A stretch of 50,695 nucleotides of DNA, taken from the NCBI GenBank assembly GCA_023439505.1, contig JAEXNR010000054.1, forward strand, positions 1 through 50,695, written 5' to 3'. A model generated the notes under the pieces. That model ran no database searches. It saw only the letters and a program-made list of their open reading frames with translations, and was not told where the DNA came from. The translations under genes were made by a program, and so were the position numbers. This document shows, piece by piece, positions 35,297-42,987 of the stretch. The DNA comes from Bacillota bacterium. Lineage in GTDB: Bacteria > Bacillota > Clostridia > Lachnospirales > Lachnospiraceae. Position 1 is the first letter of the stretch, and each line of letters opens with the position of its first letter.

Positions 35297-37045
35297 TTAG
35301 AATTTATTTACGCTTCTCTTAACATAAGAAGTGTGTAAGATATCATGCGCCTTATGGCTGCCTGGTTTACCAAGATACTCATCATAGAGCTGCTTAATCG
35401 CAGGATTTTCATGTGACTTTCTAAGTGGCATATCCGCATCCTGATTGTAAAGTGCTTTTGCGCGTTCTGCTCTGATATCTGTGAAGTTTCTGATGCTGGC
35501 AGGAACCTGAGGCTGACCGCCGCCGTTGACACAACCGCCCGGACATCCCATGATTTCGATGAACTGGTAGTTTGCTTCACCGGATTTGATCTTCTCCAGG
35601 AGCTCTCTTGCATTGGCAAGGCCGGATGCCACAGCTACATTGATATCCAGTCCGGCTACCTTATAGGTTGCCTCTTTAATACCCTTGACACCACGCACCT
35701 CCTTGAAATCAAGGCTCTTTAATTCTTCCCCTGTTAATACTTCGACTGCAGTTCTAAGAGCTGCTTCCATAACGCCGCCGGTTGCACCAAAGAGGACAGC
35801 AGCACCTGTGGATCTGCCCAAAGGATCATCGAAATCTTCTTCCGGTAAGGTTGAGAAATTAAGACCAACGCGGTTAATCATTCTGGCAAGCTCGCGGGTC
35901 GTAATAGAAATATCCACATCCGCAACACCTGCAGCGTCCTGATCTTCTCTTCCTATTTCGAACTTCTTGGCAGTACATGGCATAACGCTGACCATAATGA
36001 TATCCTTGGGATCAAGTCCCATTTTCTCAGCATAGTAGGTTTTAGCGATGGAACCAAACATTTGCTGAGGAGATTTACAGCTGGATAAGTGATCCAGCAT
36101 ATCCGGATAATAGTGTTCGCAGTATTTGATCCATCCGGGAGAACAGGAGGTAATGAGCGGTAAAGTTCCGCCATTGTTGATTCTGTCTAATAATTCTGTT
36201 GCTTCCTCCATAATGGTTAAATCCGCAGCAAAATCAGTATCAAATACTTTATCAAAGCCTAAGCGGCGAAGCGCTGCAACCATCTTGCCTTGTACATTGG
36301 TACCCATCGGTAAACCAAATTCTTCACCAAGTGCGGCACGAACAGCAGGAGCAGTCTGAACGATTACATGTTTGGAGGGATCAGCAATTGCTTTCAATAC
36401 TTCATCTGTGTAATCCTTCTCTGAAAGAGCACCGGTTGGACATACTGCAATACATTGACCGCAGGATACACAACTGGTCTCGGCCAGACCCATATCAAAT
36501 GCGCAGGTGATTGCAGTGTCGAAACCACGCTCATTTGCACCGATAACACCGATGCCCTGAACACTTTCGCAGATTGCAGAACACCGTCTGCAAAGAATAC
36601 ATTTATTATTATCACGATACATATGGGCAGCGGAATCATCAATTGCAAATTCATTGCGCTTGCCTTCGTATTTTAATTCATTATCTACTTTAAGATCATT
36701 GCTGAGCTTTTGCAGCTCACAGTTGCCGCTGCGCACGCAGGATAAACATTTTCTGTCATGATCGGAAAGGATAAGTTCTAAGGTTTTCTTTCTGGAATCC
36801 AAAACTTTGGGGGTGTTGGTCCATATTTCCATACCGTCATTAATCGGATACATACAGGAAGCCACAAGACTTCTTGCACCTTTCACCTCAACAACACAGA
36901 TACGGCAGGCACCGATTTCATTGATTTCCTTCAAGTAGCAGAGGGTGGGAATGTCAATGTGAGCCAGTCTGGCAGCTTCCAGTATGGTGTAGCCCTTAGG
37001 TGCTTCGATTGAAATACCATTTATTTTAATATTAACCGTTTCCAT
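35297..37045 (-). CDS. hydA: [FeFe] hydrogenase catalytic subunit HydA (NAD-linked, group A)
   Basis: A 582-residue hydrogenase subunit for reversible H2 production, expected to bifurcate electrons with HydB and HydC between ferredoxin and NADH. Order: N-terminal [2Fe-2S] plant-type domain (about 1-80, with C-Y-L-K-E-I-N-E-I-G-A-C-R-I-C), His/Cys [4Fe-4S] region (about 100-120), two [4Fe-4S] ferredoxin motifs (C-I-L-C-R-R-C and C-V-S-C-G-Q-C), then the H-cluster domain with L1 T-S-C-S-P-G-W, L2 M-P-C-T-A-K-K and L3 G-C-P-G-G-C-V-N-G-G-G-Q-P. Serine stands after the L1 cysteine where many catalytic enzymes have the proton-relay cysteine. AAGGAGG supports the ATG at 37045. It is the last gene of the operon. 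Confidence 0.95.
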   Translation of the reverse strand: METVNIKINGISIEAPKGYTILEAARLAHIDIPTLCYLKEINEIGACRICVVEVKGARSLVASCMYPINDGMEIWTNTPKVLDSRKKTLELILSDHDRKCLSCVRSGNCELQKLSNDLKVDNELKYEGKRNEFAIDDSAAHMYRDNNKCILCRRCSAICESVQGIGVIGANERGFDTAITCAFDMGLAETSCVSCGQCIAVCPTGALSEKDYTDEVLKAIADPSKHVIVQTAPAVRAALGEEFGLPMGTNVQGKMVAALRRLGFDKVFDTDFAADLTIMEEATELLDRINNGGTLPLITSCSPGWIKYCEHYYPDMLDHLSSCKSPQQMFGSIAKTYYAEKMGLDPKDIIMVSVMPCTAKKFEIGREDQDAAGVADVDISITTRELARMINRVGLNFSTLPEEDFDDPLGRSTGAAVLFGATGGVMEAALRTAVEVLTGEELKSLDFKEVRGVKGIKEATYKVAGLDINVAVASGLANARELLEKIKSGEANYQFIEIMGCPGGCVNGGGQPQVPASIRNFTDIRAERAKALYNQDADMPLRKSHENPAIKQLYDEYLGKPGSHKAHDILHTSYVKRSVNKF

Positions 37046-37062
37046 AATTACCTCCTTTTTCA

Positions 37063-38850
37063 TTATTTCTTAGAGATGGCAGCGAATTTACATTTTTCCA
37101 TACAAGCGCCGCACTTGATACATTTGCTCTGGTCGATGACATGAACTTCTTTTACTTTGCCTGTAATCGCGCCGTTTGGACATACTCTGGAGCATAAGGT
37201 ACATCCCTTGCATTTATCAGCTTCGATCACATAGGACAGAAGTGATTTACAAACGCCGGCCGGGCATTTCTTGTCAACAACATGAGCAACGTATTCATCT
37301 CTGAAGAAACGTAATGTTGATAATACCGGGTTAGGAGCAGTTTGACCAAGACCACAAAGAGCGTTGTCTTTAATGTAATAGCAGAGTTCTTCCATTTTAT
37401 CAAGATCCTCCAGCGTACCATTACCCTCTGTGATTTTATCTAAAATTTCATGAAGTCTTTTTGTACCAATACGGCAAGGGGTACATTTGCCGCAGGATTC
37501 ATCTACGGTAAATTCCAAGAAGAATTTCGCAATATCCACCATACAATTGTCCTCATCCATTACGATCAGACCGCCGGAACCCATCATGGAACCGATACCG
37601 ATTAAGTTGTCATAATCAATGGGGATATCAAAATGCTCTGTAGGAATACATCCGCCGGAGGGACCGCCGGTCTGAGCAGCTTTAAATTTCTTGCCGTTAG
37701 GAATACCACCGCCGATTTCATCAATTACTTCACGCAGGGTAGTTCCCATAGGAACTTCCACAAGGCCGGTATTATTGATTTTACCGCCCAGAGCAAATAC
37801 TTTGGTTCCTTTGGATTTCTCGGTACCCATGGAACTAAACCAATTGGAACCGTTTAAGATAATCTGAGGAATATTAGCATAGGTTTCCACGTTGTTTAAT
37901 ATGGTGGGTTTCTGGAATAAACCTTTTTGTGCAGGGAACGGAGGACGGGGACGAGGCTCGCCGCGATTACCCTCAATAGAAGTCATTAATGCGGTCTCTT
38001 CACCACATACGAATGCTCCCGCACCAAGACGCAAATCTATATCAAAATCAAATCCGGTGTCGAAAATATTCTTTCCAAGTAAACCGTATTCTCTTGCCTG
38101 ACCGATTGCTATCTTTAAACGGTCGACAGCGATGGGGTATTCTGCACGTACGTAAATATAACCCTGGGAAGCACCGATTGCATAACCTGCAATTGCCATA
38201 GCTTCCAATACAACGTGAGGATCACCCTCTAGTACGGAACGATCCATAAATGCGCCCGGATCTCCTTCGTCTGCATTACAGCAAACATATTTCTGATCCG
38301 CATCATTTCCCTTGGCAAGCTTCCATTTTAAGCCGGTAGGGAAACCGCCGCCGCCGCGGCCTCTGAGACCACTGTCCAGAATCGTCTGAATTACCTGGTC
38401 GGGAGAATATTCAGTCAATACCTTACCAAGAGCCTCATAGCCGCTGGTAGCGATATATTCGTCAATGTTTTCAGGGTTGATTACACCACAGTTACGAAGT
38501 GCGATTCTGTGCTGTTTTTTATAGAAGTCAGTTTCATTTAAGGACTTAATACCTTCTTCGGTCACAGTCTCGGTATATACGAGTCTGGAAACGATACGTC
38601 CTTTTAATAAATGTTCTGAAACAATTTCCGGAACATCTTCCGGCTTTACCAATGCATAAAAGGTTGCATCGGGATATACGATCATAATAGGTCCAAGTGC
38701 ACAAAGTCCGTGACAGCCTGTCTGTACTACCGCAACTTCCTCTTTCAGACCATTTTTGTTAATTTCTGCCTGCAGTGTTTCGATGATTTGTGGACTTCCC
38801 GAGGAAGTACATCCGGTACCACCGCAAACCAATACGTGTGAACGATACAT
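37063..38850 (-). CDS. hydB: NADH-binding subunit HydB (NuoF-like)
   Basis: A 595-residue flavoprotein subunit that binds FMN and NAD(H), the bifurcation site of trimeric hydrogenases. An N-terminal thioredoxin-like [2Fe-2S] domain (about 1-110) is followed by the NuoF core with the FMN/NADH motif G-R-G-G-G-G-F-P-T-G and A-D-E-G-D-P-G-A-F. Then come an SLBB fold, the N3-type site E-S-C-G-K-C-T-P-C-R and a C-terminal pair of [4Fe-4S] motifs, C-K-G-C-T-L-C and C-I-K-C-G-A-C. It lies 17 bases upstream of hydA and 19 bases after the ferredoxin gene, so it is co-transcribed. Confidence 0.96.
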   Translation of the reverse strand: MYRSHVLVCGGTGCTSSGSPQIIETLQAEINKNGLKEEVAVVQTGCHGLCALGPIMIVYPDATFYALVKPEDVPEIVSEHLLKGRIVSRLVYTETVTEEGIKSLNETDFYKKQHRIALRNCGVINPENIDEYIATSGYEALGKVLTEYSPDQVIQTILDSGLRGRGGGGFPTGLKWKLAKGNDADQKYVCCNADEGDPGAFMDRSVLEGDPHVVLEAMAIAGYAIGASQGYIYVRAEYPIAVDRLKIAIGQAREYGLLGKNIFDTGFDFDIDLRLGAGAFVCGEETALMTSIEGNRGEPRPRPPFPAQKGLFQKPTILNNVETYANIPQIILNGSNWFSSMGTEKSKGTKVFALGGKINNTGLVEVPMGTTLREVIDEIGGGIPNGKKFKAAQTGGPSGGCIPTEHFDIPIDYDNLIGIGSMMGSGGLIVMDEDNCMVDIAKFFLEFTVDESCGKCTPCRIGTKRLHEILDKITEGNGTLEDLDKMEELCYYIKDNALCGLGQTAPNPVLSTLRFFRDEYVAHVVDKKCPAGVCKSLLSYVIEADKCKGCTLCSRVCPNGAITGKVKEVHVIDQSKCIKCGACMEKCKFAAISKK

Positions 38851-38869
38851 AATGTTGACCCCCTTCGGA

Positions 38870-39241
38870 TTATCCGATTATATCGGCGATTGTGTATTTT
38901 TTAACAATTTGACCGCGCATAAGGTGCTGCTCAACTACTTCTTGTGCTTTCTCAGCGGTCATCTTAACATAAGTTACCTTTTCTTTGCCGGGTTCCATAA
39001 CCTCGACAATTGGCTCATATTGACAAAGTCCAATACAACCTGTCTGTGTTACAGATACGTTGGAAAGTCCTTTTGATTGAACTGCATCGGAAAGTGCAGT
39101 AAGAACCGGTCTTGCACCGCTTGCAATACCGCAGGTAGCCATTCCTACAACGACACGGATCTGATCGCCGCTTTCAGTACGGATTCCCATCTGACTCTGC
39201 ATTTTTTCTCTAATTGCCTTCAATTCTTCTAGAGATTTCAT
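38870..39241 (-). CDS. Thioredoxin-like [2Fe-2S] ferredoxin
   Basis: A 123-residue protein of the (2Fe-2S) ferredoxin-like family. The cluster ligands are visible as C-G-I-A-S-G-A (about Cys 36) and T-G-C-I-G-L-C (about 72-76), plus the preceding R-V-V-V-G-M-A-T strand. It has no other domain. A homologous small ferredoxin subunit is present in NADP-reducing hydrogenases of other anaerobes, where it is an electron-relay part of the complex. AGGAGG precedes the ATG. It lies between the GHKL ATPase gene and hydB. Confidence 0.9.
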   Translation of the reverse strand: MKSLEELKAIREKMQSQMGIRTESGDQIRVVVGMATCGIASGARPVLTALSDAVQSKGLSNVSVTQTGCIGLCQYEPIVEVMEPGKEKVTYVKMTAEKAQEVVEQHLMRGQIVKKYTIADIIG

Positions 39242-39336
39242 GTGTTATCCTCCTATTGAATTTGAATACATATCCTCTATGCTGCCACATCCGGCCGCAC
39301 ATAATTATTCCCCATATGATTAATTAATGTAGACGG

Positions 39337-39894
39337 CTATAAGGAATAGCCCTGATCTACCTCATTTTGATTCTCTTCTAAATATTCTTTGATATAAGCG
39401 GATACTTCCGGTGTTTGAAAGGAAACATTTCCGAGAACTTCCCGGAATTCCCTCGTATCCAGCCGAAATACATTATCGTCGAACTGATACACGTACAGAA
39501 AGTCGATCTGCGTATTCAAAGTAATTAATGTATGCATCGTGCTATTCATATCACCTAAAGGCATTCGGTCAATGTGTGATAAAACAAACTCAGCTGTAAC
39601 CGTAGTTCCGACATCCGGTTCCGATACAATTCTAAAACTACCGCCGGTACTTTCAGCTGCCTGTTTAAAAAAAGGTATTCCAAGACCCACACCCCTGGTT
39701 GTTCGGGTGGTGAAGAAAGGATCAGTGACTCTGTCAAGCTGTTCCTTTGTCATCCCGCAACCATTATCGGCGATGATAATCTTAAGTATATTCTCATCTC
39801 TTTTGATATGAATGGATATTTCAATCAATGTGGCGTTTGCCCTAATCGAATTATTCGCTACATCCAGTACATTAAGAGAAATTTCAGTCATCAT
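39337..39894 (-). CDS. Lone GHKL-type ATPase in the hydrogenase operon
   Basis: A 185-residue protein made only of a histidine-kinase-like ATPase domain: N-box N-S-I-R-A-N-A, G1 D-N-G-C-G-M, the lid, G2 G-V-G-L-G-I and the final strand (about 10-105). A C-terminal segment of about 80 residues is unassigned. There is no dimerisation/phosphoacceptor domain, so it is unlikely to autophosphorylate on histidine; a switch role like anti-sigma kinases or DNA-associated ATPases is possible. The ATG directly abuts the stop of hydC (no gap), so the two are translated together. Such ATPases recur in clostridial hydrogenase operons, which suggests a functional link, but its role is not known to me. Confidence 0.85.
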   Translation of the reverse strand: MMTEISLNVLDVANNSIRANATLIEISIHIKRDENILKIIIADNGCGMTKEQLDRVTDPFFTTRTTRGVGLGIPFFKQAAESTGGSFRIVSEPDVGTTVTAEFVLSHIDRMPLGDMNSTMHTLITLNTQIDFLYVYQFDDNVFRLDTREFREVLGNVSFQTPEVSAYIKEYLEENQNEVDQGYSL

Positions 39895-40389
39895 TTATTC
39901 GTATTTTGATATAATGCCATCAATATCATCTACGGTTAATTTACCATATACATCTTCATTAATGGTGAGCACGGGTGCCAAACCACATGCACCGATACAA
40001 CGGCAGGATTCTAATGAATATTTTCCGTCGGGAGTGCATTCACCGTCGGCGATACCTAATTTTTCCTGAAGCTTGTTAAATAGATCACCGGATCCTTTTA
40101 CATAACATGCGGTTCCAAGACAGACAGAAATTTTAAATTTTCCCTTTGGCATTAGTGAGAATTGGGAATAGAATGTTACGATACCGTAAACCTTTTCCAA
40201 CGGAACATTCATTTCGTTAGAAATAATGGTCTGAACTTCGATAGGAAGATAACCATAAATATCTTGCGCCTTTTGCAATATGGGCATCAGAGCACCTTTG
40301 TCATCTCTGTGATCTGCAATGACCTTTAAAAGTGCAGTTTCCTGCTCTTTTGTTCCTGCAAAGGGTACTGTATTAATTTGCGAACCCAT
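39895..40389 (-). CDS. hydC: HydC (NuoE-like) [2Fe-2S] subunit
   Basis: A 164-residue subunit of the hydrogenase complex with a thioredoxin-like fold carrying one [2Fe-2S] cluster. Ligands are visible in C-L-G-T-A-C (about 96-101) and C-R-C-I-G-A-C (about 132-138). The N-terminal helical bundle (P-I-L-Q-K-A-Q-D-I-Y-G-Y-L-P) is typical of NuoE. AAGGAGG precedes the ATG. It is the first gene of the minus-strand operon, behind an extended -10 promoter in the divergent intergenic region. Confidence 0.95.
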   Translation of the reverse strand: MGSQINTVPFAGTKEQETALLKVIADHRDDKGALMPILQKAQDIYGYLPIEVQTIISNEMNVPLEKVYGIVTFYSQFSLMPKGKFKISVCLGTACYVKGSGDLFNKLQEKLGIADGECTPDGKYSLESCRCIGACGLAPVLTINEDVYGKLTVDDIDGIISKYE

Positions 40390-40432
40390 TCTTAAACCTC
40401 CTTAAATAAATTGTGTCGCTACAAACAGTGAC

Positions 40433-40442
40433 ATTATAACAT
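40433..40442 (-). promoter_or_regulatory. Extended -10 promoter for the hydrogenase operon
   Basis: On the minus strand TGT-TATAAT is present, with no good -35 at the expected distance. It lies about 45 bases before the hydC ATG. Confidence 0.6.
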
Positions 40443-40581
40443 AAGTATGTTAAAAAATCTACAAAAATTATAAACAACGATAAAAATTTTAATTGCACAG
40501 TGGTATGCATTGTGTATAATAAATATTAGATATTACATAAAAGATTGGCAAACTTAACAGAAAAGCATCCGGATTCTCACA

Positions 40582-40610
40582 TTGTTTTTTTGAGCAAAAT
40601 GTATTATAAT
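40582..40610 (+). promoter_or_regulatory. Promoter for the divergent plus-strand operon
   Basis: TTGTTT (40582-40587), a 17-base spacer and TATAAT (40605-40610). It would drive the PAS/GGDEF-like gene and possibly the DRTGG/ATPase/hydrogenase-like genes. Between this and the hydC promoter lie about 140 AT-rich bases with no other feature recognised. Confidence 0.65.
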
Positions 40611-40708
40611 TTGGATTACAGTTAATATTTATACTGTTTTAGTGGGAAAAATAGCCTATAGACGAGAGAATATTGACAGCACAATTACTTTTTGGAAAGA
40701 AGGCACAC

Positions 40709-42013
40709 ATGATGGATGTTATGAGTAATGATGAACTGGATCAATTACTGATGAAAGCACCCGGCGGTATGGCTAAAATTGCATTAGATGATATGCTAAC
40801 CATATTATATGCAACGGATACCTTTCTCTCGATGATGAAAAATGTTGCGGATAAATTAACGACAGCTGCGGCATTAAGACGCATTATATATTCTGCTGAT
40901 ATTATCTATGTTACTCAGCAGCTTGCAGCTCAAAAGAATAGAAAAGATAATAAAATATCCTTGAACTTTAGGGTTTTGCAACAGGATGGAACCTTTAAAT
41001 GGATTATGATGTCAGGAGAAAAGCTGGAGGAAGTTTATCCTGCACAGCCGAAACCGGTACCGGTATATGCCTTCGTTTCCATGGATGCAACAGAGCATAT
41101 GTTAAAATATAAACGAATGGAGCAGTCAGCGGATTATCAAAGGATTATATCCGAGCTGTCGAGAGAAATATCCTTTGAATATGAAATCGCATCAGACACG
41201 CTGCATTTTTCACCGGTATTCCGTGAAATATTTGGAAGAGAAGCTGATATTACCGGATTTCGAAAGAAACTTGAGAAAACTAAAATTATACATCCTGAGG
41301 AACTTCCCGCTGTGAATAAAATATTTAACAGTGTGATGGGAGGAAGAAAACAGGTTAGATTTGATATGAGGCTTATGCCAAAAGAAGGGGGGCCTGTCCT
41401 TTACCTATGCTATGCCTCTATTATCTTTGATGAGAATAAAAATCCCTTTAAGGTGGTAGGTAAATTATCCGTGACCAAGCACAGAGAGGAAGAGGAAGAG
41501 GAAACGATTATACCCCAATATGATACGCTCACCAATGTTTGTACGAAGGAGTCCGCCGAAGGAATTATAAAACAGACGATTAATAGACAAGGAGTCAGTG
41601 CATTCTCTGCACTGATGGTTGTTGATGTAAGGAATTATAAGGGAATCAATGAGATTGCAGGTGCGCTTCACGGTGAGAATGTTTTAAAAACAATTGCAGG
41701 GCAGATCAAAGAGCAATTTCGTTCCACTGATGTGATTGCAAGATATGGAACAGGCGAGTTCGTAATATTTGTAAAAGATATTCAGTCAGATAAATTTATT
41801 TATGAACGTGCGGAGCACTTGTGTAAAGGAATTGATAGACTTTATTCCTTCGAACATAATAAAAACAGTCTGTCCATCAGTATCGGGATTGCTTTTCAGA
41901 AGGGACAGCTGCCCAATTACACAGGATTGCTGGCAAATGCAAATACTGCGCTGATAATGGCGAAGAAATCCAGTAACAGTTCTTTTGAAGTCTTTTATGG
42001 TGGCATGAATTAA
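40709..42013 (+). CDS. PAS-like and degenerate GGDEF-domain protein
   Basis: A 434-residue soluble signalling protein. The N-terminal part (about 1-275) looks like two PAS-type sensor modules; F-R-V-L-Q-Q-D-G-T-F-K-W-I and F-D-M-R-L-M-P-K-E-G-G-P-V-L are PAC-like ends. Residues about 280-430 form a GGDEF domain (V-V-D-V-R-N-Y-K-G-I-N-E), but the catalytic loop reads G-T-G-E-F (347-351) in R-Y-G-T-G-E-F-V-I-F, so activity is doubtful. No membrane segments. AGAAGG supports the ATG at 40709; the frame itself begins with a TTG further up. It is the first gene of the plus-strand unit opposite the hydrogenase operon, 49 bases before the DRTGG gene. Confidence 0.78.
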   Translation: MMDVMSNDELDQLLMKAPGGMAKIALDDMLTILYATDTFLSMMKNVADKLTTAAALRRIIYSADIIYVTQQLAAQKNRKDNKISLNFRVLQQDGTFKWIMMSGEKLEEVYPAQPKPVPVYAFVSMDATEHMLKYKRMEQSADYQRIISELSREISFEYEIASDTLHFSPVFREIFGREADITGFRKKLEKTKIIHPEELPAVNKIFNSVMGGRKQVRFDMRLMPKEGGPVLYLCYASIIFDENKNPFKVVGKLSVTKHREEEEEETIIPQYDTLTNVCTKESAEGIIKQTINRQGVSAFSALMVVDVRNYKGINEIAGALHGENVLKTIAGQIKEQFRSTDVIARYGTGEFVIFVKDIQSDKFIYERAEHLCKGIDRLYSFEHNKNSLSISIGIAFQKGQLPNYTGLLANANTALIMAKKSSNSSFEVFYGGMN

Positions 42014-42062
42014 TACACAATGAATAGAAATTCCAGGTAGCTTAGGAGAGGAGTTGTATTAC

Positions 42063-42422
42063 ATGACAATCGGTGATATTAGAGAAATATTAAAAGCCAG
42101 AATTGTTATTGGGGAAGAATGGAAAGACAGGGAGGTTCATACTGCCTGCGGTTCTGATATGATGAGTGATGTACTGGCTTTTGTGAAAGATCAGTCGGTG
42201 TTATTGACGGGCCTATGTAATCTTCAGGTGATTCGTACTGCCGAGATGATGGATATTGTCTGTATCGTATTTGTCAGGGGAAAGATGCCGGATGAGACTA
42301 TGGTGGAGATGGCGAAAGAAAGGGGCATTGCTCTTTTAAGCACAGGTCACCGCATGTTTTCTGCCTGCGGAATTCTTTACGAAAACGGATTACGGGGAGG
42401 TACCACGTATGCCGTTAAATGA
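42063..42422 (+). CDS. DRTGG-like small protein (first copy)
   Basis: A 119-residue protein resembling the DRTGG domain found in phosphotransacetylase-like and CBS/HPr-kinase-type proteins: a Rossmann-like alternation with T-A-C-G-S-D-M-M-S-D-V-L, V-L-L-T-G-L-C and I-A-L-L-S-T-G-H-R-M-F. It is a stand-alone domain. AGGAGAGGAG (42045-42054) points to the ATG at 42063 rather than the TTG at 42054. It overlaps the next gene by 14 bases. A second, diverged copy is encoded at 44436. The paired copies flank the ATPase and hydrogenase-like genes, which suggests they act together. Function is unknown; nucleotide sensing is a reasonable guess. Confidence 0.75.
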   Translation: MTIGDIREILKARIVIGEEWKDREVHTACGSDMMSDVLAFVKDQSVLLTGLCNLQVIRTAEMMDIVCIVFVRGKMPDETMVEMAKERGIALLSTGHRMFSACGILYENGLRGGTTYAVK

Positions 42423-42840
42423 TAAGATCACATTGACCTATGAAGTTCCTGCAGATGATTTTACCAGAGCAGGAGAAGCTTCCAGCAATGTGAAAAGTAA
42501 ACTGAAAATGATGGGTGTAAGCCCTGAAATTATTAGAAAGGTTGCAATTGCCATGTATGAAGGAGAAATTAACATGGTAATTCATGCTTTTGGAGGTACC
42601 ATTCATGTAACAGTTTCACCTGATGAAATCGAGATGATACTGAAAGATCAGGGGCCGGGTATTGAGAATATTGAATTGGCGATGACGGCAGGATACTCCA
42701 CTGCTCCGGATAATATCAGATCATTGGGTTTTGGGGCCGGTATGGGACTGCCGAATATGAAGAAATATTCGGATGAAATGATAATCGACAGCAAAGTGGG
42801 CGTCGGAACCACAGTGACCATGAGAGTTAAAATCGCTTAG
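42409..42840 (+). CDS. RsbW/SpoIIAB-like serine kinase or anti-sigma-type ATPase
   Basis: A 143-residue single-domain GHKL ATPase of the RsbW type. The N-box reads Y-E-G-E-I-N-M-V-I-H-A (about 48-58) with the conserved Glu and Asn, then D-Q-G-P-G-I (G1) and G-F-G-A-G-M-G-L-P (G2), with the final strand G-T-T-V-T-M-R-V. Relatives phosphorylate an anti-sigma-factor antagonist or bind a sigma factor. No antagonist (STAS) or sigma gene is adjacent. It overlaps the DRTGG gene by 14 bases. It is the second ATPase of this kind in the locus, the other lying in the opposite operon. Confidence 0.85.
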   Translation: MPLNDKITLTYEVPADDFTRAGEASSNVKSKLKMMGVSPEIIRKVAIAMYEGEINMVIHAFGGTIHVTVSPDEIEMILKDQGPGIENIELAMTAGYSTAPDNIRSLGFGAGMGLPNMKKYSDEMIIDSKVGVGTTVTMRVKIA

Positions 42841-42987
42841 CCGCCGCGTCAGGATCAGACGGGAAACCGGGACATAAAGGGAATACTCTAATTAATGGAA
42901 TGGTTTGGGAAGTGTAAGACAACGATAGGGGAGATCGGATGAGTTCATCCGGTTAAGACATCAGATTGAAATTAAGGGGATGAGAAA

